A DNA stretch of 64,000 nucleotides. It comes from Rosa chinensis. Lineage: Eukaryota > Streptophyta > Magnoliopsida > Rosales > Rosaceae. Each line of letters starts with the position of its first letter. Positions within the stretch are counted from its first letter, which is position 1. The notes beneath the pieces are model-generated. The model worked only from the letters and a program-made list of their open reading frames with translations. It made no database searches and was not told the DNA's origin. Location of the stretch: assembly GCF_002994745.2 (NCBI RefSeq), contig NC_037090.1, positions 34,144,501-34,208,500 of the forward strand, in the 5' to 3' direction. This document shows, in pieces, positions 1-10,184 of this stretch. The position numbers and the translations under genes were made by a program.

Positions 1-294
1 AAATATACAAAATTGTTCTTTGTTTTGTTTTTTGTTTTTTGTTTTTTCTTTTTGTAAAGACGAAAGCAAAAACAAAAAACAGACACCTACAAGTTGTGAT
101 TGAACTACCTACTCCATTATGACATGAACCTGATTCCGTGATACAAGTTATATATGGTTGGCATTGTTCGCATTGAAATGAGATGGATCATAATCAAACT
201 GTGAGCCTCCTATAGGGGTTAAAATTGGTATTTCTTTGCCTATTAATTTGAATTCGACCAATGGATTTTTGCATCGACAACAATGCTTTGTGAA

Positions 295-560
295 TATTTC
301 CTTTGCTGAGAGCTCAGATCATCTGCTCCGCCACTGCCCCATTGCTACATCTTTGTGGCAGAAATAGTTATGGAGTCTAATGTAAGATGGTATGGAGCTT
401 ATTGTGAGATGATATGTTCAAATTTGTTGAACTGTCTTATTGTGCCAGAGGTTTATGTTTCCTTTAAGTAGCAAGAAAGGATTGGTGTTGGGAGGATGTA
501 CTGTGTTGGCAATCTTTTGGGTGGTGGATGGAGCAGAATAGGAAGGTCCTTACAGGAGCT
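295..560 (+). pseudogene. Decayed LINE reverse-transcriptase 3' fragment (zf-RVT-like)
   Basis: The stretch from about 305 translates as ESSDHLLRHCPIATSLWQ, which resembles the His/Cys zinc-binding domain (zf-RVT) at the C-terminus of plant LINE-encoded polyproteins. About 130 bases later a weaker match to the following 'W-W' segment reads VLAIFWVVDGAE. Stop codons interrupt all frames. The fragment lies inside the intron upstream of the first visible DUF724 exon and is probably an old LINE insertion. The rest of 1-827 holds no other recognisable coding sequence. Family call is from the motif only. Confidence 0.45.
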
Positions 561-827
561 TTGGGGTGAGGAGATTGATAAAATTGTGAGATGGTTTGAA
601 ACAGTTTCTTCAAAGTTGAGAGTTTATTTATTTATAAATATATTTTAATGCTATTTTTTTTTATTGTAATGCTGTTGAGCTTTTGGCATTTTCAGTTTCC
701 GTTTTACCTTGTTAATGCTTTTTATATGTTTTTCAGTTTGTTATAGATATCAGTGCCTTGCTATGTAATGTATATATTTATGGTGATATAAGTTTGTTTC
801 TGATATCCAAAAAAAAAAAAATTGCAG

Positions 828-2354
828 TCAGGGAACTAAATGGATCAAGAAATGTTGCTGACAAAAGTGCTGTAGAAGATCAGAGACTTGATGAAGTTGC
901 TTTGCATTTGCCCGGAGGGAGAGATGCTTCAGGTATGAGTGTGTAAGTTGATTTCATATTCAGCCTACCAGTCATGAAAAGCGCAGATGAGCTATATGAT
1001 TTGGCTGTTCTCTAGTATTTGGAGCAACTTGAATTTTTTTCATAGAAGAGAGGAAGGACATGAAGCACCAGATACTTTGGAAACATTATCTGAAATTTAG
1101 AACTTTGGTCAATAGAAAAGATAAAGAAGTCTCCTCTTAGCCCAGAAAACATCTCTCTTTGTGGTTAACAAAGAGAACGACCATGTCTCTGTTGTTTCTG
1201 ATAGACAATAAGTATCTGCATAATGTAACAGAACTATTTTCTCTTTGAATAAAAAAAGGGAAACCAAAAAAGTAATATATAAAAACCTTTCCATCTGACT
1301 TGCATGTGTTAAGCATGCTACCAGCGTTCATCCTGAGCCAGGATCGAACTCTCCTCCCTCAGATGAATAGTTAGAACCAAAGAGGCATTGCTTTTTTATT
1401 CTTTTGACCTTGCGTTCTGAAATCATATCTGGCATTTGTGTAGATTCACAAGATGCGTCTAGGAGAAATACAGCTGATGTTCCTGGAACAAGGGGCGTAC
1501 CAAATGAAGCTGCTAGGACCCGTGTTCAAGCATCGGAAAATATAGATGAAGATGACCAACCTCTCTCCACATGGTTTGGAGGAATACAGGGTCCAGCAAA
1601 CATGGATGAATTAAGTAAGCTACTTCATATATTGATTGTGTCCGTTTTTCTAGTAACCAATTTGACTTTATCTGTTATCTTTTTTGGACCATACCCAGGT
1701 AAAACTGTTGAACAAGTTGAGCTTGCCAGAGATTCTACTCCAGTTGATTCAGTCAGTGACACTGTGCCAGATGATAACCAAATTATGCCATTTGTGAAGA
1801 GCTCCCCAATCTGGAAAGCAATTGAATCATTTGACGTATTCAGAATAATGCCACAAAATCCACATTTTCGTCCCTTGGTTAAATGTAAAGAGGAATATCG
1901 CGAGGGATTTGCTATTGGCAATATGGTGACCTTTTCCAGTTTGGTGGAGAAGATATCGAGTCTGCATTTTGATGACCCTATACAGGTTTTTGATAGCATT
2001 CTGGAGAGTCTTTTTGACTTGGAAAAATATGGATTCAATGTTTCCGTTTTACGTGGGCGTGTGAACGAACTTTTGTCTATCAAACAAAGGCATGGACAGT
2101 TTGAGGGAGAATCAAAAGACGTGGAAAGTAAGATGGTGGAGCAAACTCAAGAGAAATCAAAACTTGAAGATGAGGCTGATTGCATCGAGAAAAAAATAAT
2201 TGAGTTAAAGGAGAAGCATGCATCGATCCAGGCAGAGATAGGGGCTAAAGAGCGTGACATTGCTGGCTTGCAGTTGAGTGTGGATGCTATCAATGAAAGC
2301 ATTAAGAACACACGTTCTGATTTTGAGAAGGCAGCTTTGGTCCCATTGAGATAG
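828..2354 (+). CDS. DUF724 domain protein, 3' exons (5' part outside window)
   Basis: Three exons are visible: 828-932, 1444-1614 and 1699-2354 (stop TAG). Junctions keep frame: the codon split over 932/1444 gives Asp, and that over 1614/1699 gives Ser. The last exon carries the conserved C-terminal DUF724 block: MPFVKSSPIWKAIESF, then a PQNPHFRPL segment, then REGFAIGNMVTFSSL. It ends in a roughly 90-residue coiled coil rich in Glu/Lys (from about 2100). Known family members are plant-specific and usually carry N-terminal Agenet/Tudor-like domains; their function is poorly defined. No stop or frameshift appears in these exons, so the gene may be functional, but its start, upstream exons and promoter are beyond the left edge. 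Intron 933-1443 contains a 16S rRNA-like fragment. Intron 1615-1698 is 84 nt, in frame and without stops. Confidence 0.8.
1292..1375 (-). other. Plastid-type 16S rRNA 5'-end fragment (NUPT) in an intron
   Basis: Read on the minus strand, 1354-1292 matches the extreme 5' end of 16S rRNA, including the universal 'GTTCGATCCTGGCTCAG' segment followed by GATGAACGCTGG and CTTAACACATGCAAGT. The GGATGAACGCTGG form and the TTCGATCC variant fit chloroplast rather than plant mitochondrial rRNA. A weaker match to the sequence just upstream of plastid rrn16 extends to about 1375. It is far too short to be a functional rRNA gene and is interpreted as a nuclear plastid DNA insertion. Confidence 0.7.
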
Positions 2355-3235
2355 GCCTTGAGTCTTATCTACATTCTTAGTTTTCTTGGATGGGTGGTAA
2401 ACCCATGCTGAGATTTGTTGAATTCCTTCGGAGAAGGGATGTCAAGCTTATTAGGTATTACTCTGGAGACTTCTTGTTCTTGGCACTATATTTTAACTTT
2501 TAGTATCTAGTCTTGAATTGCATAGTTAGGGATGTTAATGTATTGGCTTGCCTAGATTTTAACTTTCATTATGTAGTTTTGAGTTGCATAGTTTGATAGT
2601 TAGGAATTGGTGTAGCCTAGATTGTAACATTAGCATTGTTGAATTGCATAATTAAAAATGTTGTATTGGCTTGTTGTCCGAGTATCTTGCCAAATGAAAA
2701 AGCTGGTTTTCTTATGATTATTCTTTTCCTTTTTTCATGTGTTTATTTTAATTCTTTTTCCCACTTTTTAAGTTGAAGACGGAAGACGACTTTAAGGTGT
2801 GTGAATGGAAAGTGCAACCCGCCTTGGAGATTAAAAACAGTTGTACCTATCAAATGGCCAGCCAATTGATTCATGGAGAGGAGAGTTTATGAAAAGGAAA
2901 CGTTACAAAATAAACGGAGGTAGGGAAGGCGGAAAGAGTAATGTGACCATCCTCTTATCAAAAAGAATCGAAATTAACGAAATTGAAAATTAGATATACA
3001 AACATATTCCTATTATAATAATTTATAATAAAATCTGAAGTTGAATCTCACTAATAAAGCTATCGGTAGAAGCGTTTCCCATGTCTTCATTGCTTCACTG
3101 TGAGTGGGTCAAATGCGAGAAGAGTATGGACTCAGAAAATTTCAACATGCAAAATGTGAGATAACTAAGAGTCTGGTTTTCAAATTAGAATTTTTATCCT
3201 TTCATGTGGCATGGTAGCATATACTTTCCTAAAAC
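2355..3235. other. 3' UTR of the DUF724 gene, then featureless intergenic DNA
   Basis: AT-rich DNA. The first 350 bases are probably 3' UTR and contain loosely repeated 'ttgaattgcatagttagg'-type segments (around 2515, 2580 and 2640). No ORF or RNA gene is supported. Confidence 0.4.
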
Positions 3236-4200
3236 TTTTTTTTTTTTTTTGAATCGAGATATAAATTTCATTAATCTGAAGGTCAGGACGACACATCACA
3301 CATACGATAGATCCCTATGCACTTGTATCCTAAATCAGTGGCTGAATAAGGAAAAATTAGGACCGATCACTAGTACATTGAAGCTCAATTAATCAAGATC
3401 CTATATGACTACGTAAAGTCATTCCCTACAATATAAAATCACTTGAATCCTCTTTTATTAATGCATTGTTACGGTCATCCCACCATCACCATCATCGGCG
3501 CCTGCCAACCTTCTAAGCATAGCAAGATTCTATCATACAACGCCCTGCTCTGCTTCTCAGCCACCAGCTTATAGCCAGAAGATGGATGGCTCCGCTGTGA
3601 CTCCGTGAGATCAAGTCTCAAGGAGAAAATCCGACCACATCCCAAACCTGCAAATAGAACCACCATGTGCCACACTTAAGCACAGCCGCATCCGTAGTTA
3701 AGATCTCGAAAGACCGATCGATCAAGCATGACTTTACGATCTCCAGGGGTCTTAGGATGTCCTCTACTTAGGATGTCCTCCCCTGCCCACAAGTCCCATC
3801 TCGAGAGGCTGGATCTAGCCTGATAATTCATCTCTTCTAAATTCAATTAGATCAAAGACTTGATCCATGAGTGGTGGCTGCTATTGCACTCCCCCTCTAG
3901 TTTCAACGCACCTTTCTTGCTCCTGGAAGCAAGGCGTCCGTGTCGATTAGGGAGCGACACATGAGTCTTGCCCTAGAAGGCCAGCATTCGATGCCGTATG
4001 AGGGGCGCACCTTCTTCCCCTTGAAGGACAAAGAAACCGCACCGATTGGAGTTGTGATTGACGATAAAGATCGCCATTGAAACCCACAATAAAAATGAAT
4101 TGCAATGGTTTCGGCAGTTTGCTAACCAAAGGCTGGCATTTCGCTTCGGCGAAGATATGCCATCGCAAGTCTTACGACTGAGTAAATATGTCGTCGCATG
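3236..4200 (-). mobile_element. Antisense poly-A retroposon (LINE-like), decayed
   Basis: A T-tract at 3236-3250 is followed by the reverse complement of a typical plant LINE 3' end (an ATTAATGAAATTTATATCTCG-like tail). The body to the right is more GC-rich than its surroundings and has only short broken ORFs on the minus strand. The same architecture recurs at 6866 and 14539. No target-site duplication could be recognised, so the right boundary is approximate. Confidence 0.45.
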
Positions 4201-4275
4201 GGGGTAGCCAAAGACTAAAACTATACTTCAGCAAATGTTATTTATGGCAAGGTATGGAAAGTTTGCCACTGCAAC

Positions 4276-5598
4276 TAGGGGTGAGCATTTGAACCCGAAA
4301 TTCTGAACCCCGTCTCATCCAGTCCCAGGTGATATGGGACGTAATCACTATTTTTGTTTTAGTGATCGGGATGGTTCCGTAGACTTCGAGATTAGAATGG
4401 GATTGTAATTTCAATCCCAAGCTGATCCGTCTCATCCTGAAATATTTATATTTATAATTAAAATTAAAATTTTAATATGTGTCAATTTTTTATAGCTTGT
4501 ATGTGGTAACTACTAGGGTCAAAACTTTTTTGCATCGGACAAAATGATACCCAACTTTCAAAAGTGATCAAAATGATACCTAAATTTTTAAAAACAAATG
4601 AATTTGATACCCAACTTTCATAAGTGATCAAAATGATACCTAAAGTTTTAAAAACAAAACAACTTGATACCTCGGTTTATTTTTTGTTAAAATTGATCAC
4701 GTGTGGTGCGGTGTTTTGTTGGGTTATAATAATATTTTACACAAAAACTGTTTTTCAATTATTTTTTATTTTATTTTGTTAATTCTCTTCTTCTATCTCT
4801 ACTCTCTCTCTCTCTCTCTTCCCATTTTTCTTTGTTTCTTTAGAAGTTGGGAAACATCTGAATTTTATTTGTTTCTACGATCGATGGTAGAAATTGAAAT
4901 TGAATGGAAGATTTTTTTAATTCTATAGAAGAAGAAGATTAAGTTATAGATGGTTGATGGGTCTCTGACCACAAATCACTTCAATTTTTGGGCTTGATTT
5001 TTCATTTGATTTAACAAAGAAGTTAGAAAAAATAAACCGAGGTATCAAGTTGATTTGTTTTTAAAATTTTAGATATCATTTTGATCACTTATGAAAGTTG
5101 GGTATTGAGTTATTTTGTTTTTAAAAATTTAGGTATTATTTTGATCACTTTTGAAAGTTTGGTATCATTTTGTGCGGTGCAAGATAGTTTTGACCCTAGT
5201 GGTGATAAAAACTCTTGTGATAATTTTATTAAAATATTTATATTTGCTAATTACTCAATTTGCTTGGACTTCTTTGAACATCTTTCAAGCGTTGTAAAGC
5301 CATAAAGCTTGGATTGATGGTTTTGTATGGATAATGATCATATATATTGGTGTTTGATTATTTTGAACTTTGAATGATCGATCATGAATGATTTGATGCT
5401 AAGTTGAATTATACAAGTTATATCAGATTATTTAAAAATGTACTAATCTTAAATTATCCTGAATGAACTCGAAATTGAAAGGGATAGGACAGGACGGGAT
5501 TAATTTTTTTTTTTTTAAAAAGCAATCACATCCGGTACCGTTGTTAGATTCGGATTTGGGTTTGGGATCATGGTCATCCTGGCCCACGCCCACCCCTA
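4276..5598. mobile_element. hAT-like non-autonomous element, split by a nested MITE
   Basis: The ends read TAGGGGTGAGC on the left and the complement of TAGGGGTGGGC on the right, a terminal inverted repeat typical of plant hAT derivatives. The unique arms are 4276-4512 and 5200-5598. No transposase is encoded. An 8-bp TSD could not be read, so the class is tentative. Confidence 0.45.
4513..5199. mobile_element. Long-TIR MULE-like MITE nested in the hAT-like element
   Basis: The two arms (about 4513-4690 and 5028-5199) are long inverted repeats starting CTAGGGTCAAAAC and ending GTTTTGACCCTAG. Each arm contains two copies of a subrepeat with 'tgatacccaactttcataagtg'-like sequence spaced by about 62 bp. 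Candidate 9-bp TSD tggtaacta/tggtgataa matches only 6 of 9. The 340-bp centre is AT-rich and includes a (TC)n run near 4803. Confidence 0.65.
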
Positions 5599-6600
5599 CA
5601 ATAGACATGCCGTCACATTTCCTTAAAGGTATACACAATATAGTGTTGTATTTATAAGTTTTATTCTGTCTAATTTAAACTTTACAAGGGTAAGAAAACA
5701 TTCAATATAGTTCCAAAGGAACTCTGCCGGGGTTTCTGTTTGTGAATTAGTGAATAAACTCCGAGATCCACTTGCTCTTTGGGTGGTTCTAATGGTTCGA
5801 ATAAACGGCTTTGTTGATTTGCATGCGTGCTCTGTGAATAATATCCGGTTTAGAGACAATGGATAATCAGACTCAAATAATTGTTGGCAGCTTAATTACG
5901 AATGAACGTCGGAAACCTAGCTAAACATTGCAAGCAAGGGCTTATGATTTGCACGCGAACCATATATTAAAAGAAAAATATTCATATTTAGTTTAGTCAA
6001 AAGATAATGCCCTGGGTTTGCATCAACCTTGATTTTGTGCTACATCAACGGCACCCAACTATATTAAGGTCCACAATTGTATCCAAGAAAGTGCCTTTTC
6101 AAGGTAACTGTACTGTTCATATTTCATAATAAAGCTTGACAGTAACATATGTATGATCTAGAGAATTGATGTGTAACTGTTAGTTATATAAAATGCATAA
6201 GTACGTACTATTGAAATAGAGATCACGAACCAGATATTAAAGCATACATTAGTGATGAAAAGCATACGCATCCGGAAACCATCAGCAATAATCTGTCCAC
6301 CAACTAGGTATTATAATATTAAACCAACACCGCCCAATTAGGTACTCATTTAACTGCATTATTAAGGTCCCTACCAATGGTGCTTCTGCTCTCGTAGTCG
6401 CTGTGGGCGGCTATTTTTTGACGGGCCTTCATGCAATGTTAGGACTTTTTGTATCAGTAGTATGAAGATGTGAGGTTGTTTAGGAAGCGGCTCATATGAG
6501 TGATTATTATGTATAACTTCTTTTTATTAAATGAAACTAGTCTGCAATCACATGTTCTACATGTGTACGAAAAATTTTCGTTTTAAAAAAAAAAAAAAGG
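5599..6600. other. Intergenic, nothing recognised
   Basis: AT-rich sequence without a supportable ORF. An A-tract at 6585-6598 preceded by 'ttattaaatgaaac' may be the 3' end of an old sense-strand retroposon, but no TSD or body could be defined. Confidence 0.3.
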
Positions 6601-6683
6601 GTAGTTATTACAGAAGAAATAGATTCACTGGTAATTATTGCAGAAGAAATAGATTCACTGATAGTTATTGCAGAGAGAAAATA
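6601..6683 (+). repeat. 30-bp tandem repeat, 2.8 copies
   Basis: Units at 6601-6630, 6631-6660 and a partial third from 6661 share 'ttattgcagaagaaatag'. The first two differ at two positions. It directly follows a poly-A tract. Confidence 0.8.
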
Positions 6684-7318
6684 GTGGGAGAGAAAAGTGG
6701 GGAGTTATGAAATCATTTCTTTTTAATTTTCTTAATAAAAATCTATTTTATAATTGTCATATTTATTCTTGTGATTTAATTTATTCTCAAAGTTTTTTAA
6801 TATTTCAAGGTTAAATATGTTAAAATTTTCAATTTTAGCTAACAAAGCCTCTTCTATTTATTTAATTTTTTTTTTGAACCAAGTAATTCATTCATCTCAA
6901 GTCAGAATGGCACGGATACATATTTTCTCTTGCCAAACTCAAGGGCAAGTTTAGGACATGGTATGCTAGCACCACTCATTAGACAACCAGTGCTCACTTA
7001 TTCAGTGAGCCTAAGAACTATGAAAATTAACACATAGCAATTAGACAAAGTTCAGAAATAAAACTAAACTAAATTTTCTCTTTGCCCATAACACTTGGGC
7101 TAGGAGGTTTGGAAGGAATGTAGAAGTGATTTTCTAAGTCGATCCTCCTGGATCCCAAAGCCGAAACCCTGAAGAACCCGAGCCCAACAGCTTGGTCCAC
7201 CAAAGAGCCCACAACCAAAGGGTACTCTTATCAGCATTGAACACTCCAAACCCTTTTGATTTGGGCACCCAGACTAATTCAGGCCACCAAATCCAATTGG
7301 GCCCCCAAAATGATCTGA

Positions 7319-8024
7319 GCCAGGGGCAAAGGGAGGCAGGGGCCCAGTGGGTCCCGTGTCCCACTTAGTTTTTGTAAAAAATATATATATTATTTATATA
7401 GTATGTTAATATTATATTAGAAAATGATTTTTTTTTAATATATTTTTAAATTAATTTTTTAACTTTAACTAATGCTGATGCACGCTCACGTGCTCTTTTT
7501 TTTTTTTTGGGTTTGAGGAGACGGACCAGCCTCCTAATTAACATTGATAATTAATCACTATTAATATTTTATATAATATTTTTCTTTCCCAAATTCTTTT
7601 AACATCAATAATACAATTGGTTATAGTTAATGATTCCTATTTCGTTATTACTTATAGATTTTCAAGTCCAATACAGAAACGATTAAAAAAATATCTTATT
7701 ATATCAATAACATGTGTGTGTGTGTCGTCAAGTAATGATTCTCAAGTCTCAACTAATTCTTTTTGTGAAGAGTATTTTCTGCTATGAACATTGTGAAGAC
7801 TCGTTTATGCAGTCGAATGGGTGATCACGAGTTTATGAATAATTGTTTGATTTCATATATTGAGAAAAATATTTGTACTAGTATAGATGATGAGACTATC
7901 ATGCAACGATTTCAAAATATGAAATCTCGTCAAGGATAATTACCATTGTAATAGATAGAAATTATATTTAAAAATTTTGTATATTTTTTATGCCCTAGTA
8001 AACTTCAATTCCTGGCTCCGCCAC
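7319..8024 (+). mobile_element. hAT element remnant with transposase 3' end
   Basis: It is flanked by tgatctga (7311-7318) and tgatctgg (8025-8032), 7/8 identical, as expected for hAT. The right end is the complement of GTGGCGGAGCCAGG, a common plant hAT terminus; the left end begins GCCAGGGGCAAAGG and seems to lack a few terminal bases, so boundaries are good to about 10 bp. A decayed transposase C-terminus lies inside. Confidence 0.65.
7775..7939 (+). pseudogene. hAT transposase C-terminal (dimerisation) fragment
   Basis: The open frame ends at TAA 7937-7939. It reads FSAMNIVKTRLCSRMGDH, continues through NCLISYIEK and closes with MQRFQNMKSRQG. This is the conserved end of the hAT dimerisation domain found in plant TTF-type zinc-finger/hAT transposases. 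Only about 54 residues survive; the upstream DDE core is missing. The element is therefore an internally deleted, non-autonomous hAT derivative. Confidence 0.7.
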
Positions 8025-8320
8025 TGATCTGGGCACCCCCACTTCTGCCTTGTTGCCCATCAAGGCCGACGCTGCCGCCGTCCATCGTCCACTTACTGTC
8101 GAACTGCTCGCAGCCAGGTCCTCAGACCAGATTGCCCCTTCAGAGTGACCTGTTTTCCCCACCGCCGAACTCGACGCCATGGTTGCATTTGCAGAGCAGT
8201 GCACGACGATCATCGCCGTAACCATCTTAGAACTGAGATCTGAGTATCTTGCCGCTACTGCTTTCTTTGATCGAAGATCCCACTGCACTTTGCGTTGGAC
8301 ATCTCGCCCAAGCCATCAGT

Positions 8321-8902
8321 TTAAAAAAAAAAAAAAAACATTTAATAACCAATTCTTGTTTTAAAAATGTCTTCTCGATGCGCTCATGGCGTGTACAATA
8401 AAAAAGTACTACAATTAAATGCTCATGAAAAAAGACGACGATATCAGTATCGAAAACAATGACAACACCACATCTCCCATTGCTACCATGTGCAACACCA
8501 AGCAGGAAGCTGTAAGGCAATGGCCACTCGCGGCAAGTGATTGAGCTTCTTGCAATCAAGGCTGTCTCAGAATTGGTCTTAGAAAAGAGACTTGTGCCAA
8601 TGATGATGGCATCCGATTGTGAAATGTCGATCAGTATGATTAAGCATGATGTGGTGTGTTATGCAAGAAATTGAATTATCGTGGAGGAAATGAAAAACTT
8701 GATGTGGCATTATTACAAGTCCAGGCCAATTTTACATACATTACCATATGAATATACATTAATTTTGGTAGAGTAGACTAATTTTATGCAGTAGTGAATC
8801 ATATGTTTTTACTTTTTGCTCACTTATATGGATAAAAAGATATGGTGGCTTAATCAATAACATAAGTTTTAGAAAGACACTTATGAGTAATTTGCTATAT
8901 AT
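8321..8902. other. Intergenic, nothing recognised
   Basis: It begins with an A-tract (about 8323-8338). No supportable coding or RNA feature. Confidence 0.3.
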
Positions 8903-8915
8903 AATAAGAATCCTA

Positions 8916-10120
8916 GGGTATACGTATTATCATTAAACACTAGGTTAAGTTGTTAGAATGCACCCCATGTGCGAGAGAAAAGACAATAGAGTTTGTGCGT
9001 GTGATCTCTTCCGGCCGAACGCTGCCGACACTCTCCCACTTGCGTTCCGGTCCAAGAGAAGATGGTGGTCCGAGATTGTAGCATGGTTCTATGGCAGAAG
9101 CATGGTCCAAGGTTGGAGAATGGAGGCTTGATCTCGAAGTGGGTAGATCGATTTCAATATGTTCTTCCTAGATCGTGGGTGAGAGCAGATAAGGTGCAGT
9201 GCCAGGGCGTAGCTTGCTGGCAACATCACTGCTGCAATTGGTATTTGTGCAATGGTTGGGATCTCGATCTCATGGCAGTGACGAGCCCTGAGAGGGTCTG
9301 GCTCTTTTTGGGATCAGGTTTTGGACTGTTCTGCGACGTGATGCTGAGGTTCGGTGAGGTAGGGCTACAGCGCGGCAATGTAGTAGTGCAAGGAGGAGGC
9401 GTGGTGACACCGGAAGGCGTTGGCAGCAAGTTTGGTGGGCTGCAGTGTTGGGTCCTTGGGGGAAGTGGTGGTTAGGTCGGGCCTTTGCTTTAGGTCCTTG
9501 CTAGTGGTCTTTGATTTCTAATTGTTTAGTTTTTAAGTGCTTGTTTACAGTTATTATTTTTTTGACAATAAGTCTCTGTCATGTTTTGGTAGGATGCAGT
9601 GGGCTTTGTGCCGATCTAGCACCTTGTGTGCCTTGACTACTCTAGGTAGGTGGCGAGTTCCTTGCATTGGCAACTGGTTGCAACCTCCTAGTTGCAGTAA
9701 TGTGTCTGTTCTAGGTAGGTGGCGAGTTCCTTGCTTGGTCAAATGGTTGCAGCGTACTAGTGGTAGGGTGAAACTAAGCGTCGTGGGATAACAATCCAGA
9801 TGACAACAAAGTAGGAAAGCTGTGCAATTGGTAATTATGCTACGTTGTAATCGGGTTACATATCAAGTTATTTTTCCATCATGTCACACTATATAAAATC
9901 AAATGAAGTAGCCAATAGAGCACTCTTTGCTAGTTGGTGCTTGTTAGAATACTTGTACTTTGTAGAGATTCTTGATATCCTTTCGAGACATACTCTAGAT
10001 GCTTATTATAATAAGAGGTTTAGGCTCCATGTCGCTCCCTTGTATTCGATAGTTTCATTAATCAAGGTTGATGGCAGCCGCATCAGGCCACTAGCCCTTT
10101 ATTGAAAAAATAAAAAAATA
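8916..10120 (+). mobile_element. Non-autonomous poly-A retroposon, full copy with 13-bp TSD
   Basis: Perfect 13-bp direct repeats, aataagaatccta, lie at 8903-8915 and 10121-10133, and the element ends in an A-rich tail (10104-10120). These are hallmarks of LINE-mediated retroposition. The 5' two-thirds is GC-rich with a leaky ORF (9062-9475) of no recognised family. The 3' third (from about 9590) contains two near-identical copies of a segment with 'taggtggcgagttccttgc' (about 9641-9700 and 9711-9770). This 3' third is shared with the copies at 13160-14423 and 12598-12957. No reverse transcriptase is present, so an external LINE would have moved it. Confidence 0.8.
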
Positions 10121-10184
10121 AATAAGAATCCTAACATATATTTTAGAAGGTTTTGGAAATGTCTATTCGACATCATTATTATTT

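Larger units (their letters stand above)
6866..8320 (-). mobile_element. Antisense LINE-like retroposon, split by a hAT
   Basis: A T-tract (6866-6875) marks the 3' end on the minus strand. The body at 7100-7318 and 8025-8320 is rich in 'gggcccc/gggcaccc' motifs and is homologous to the antisense retroposons at 14539-15942 and around 54700-55290 (shared 'tgacctg...gcagagcagtgcac'-like segment). It is interrupted at 7319-8024 by a hAT element. No intact ORF remains and the 5' boundary is uncertain. Confidence 0.5.

Noticed and set aside
1292..1354. Functional rRNA gene
   Set aside because: Only about 60 bp of the 16S 5' end is present, with substitutions, inside an intron.
9062..9475. 137-codon plus-strand ORF
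   Set aside because: Within a poly-A retroposon; Gly/Val/Trp-rich composition typical of GC-rich non-coding translation, no domain.
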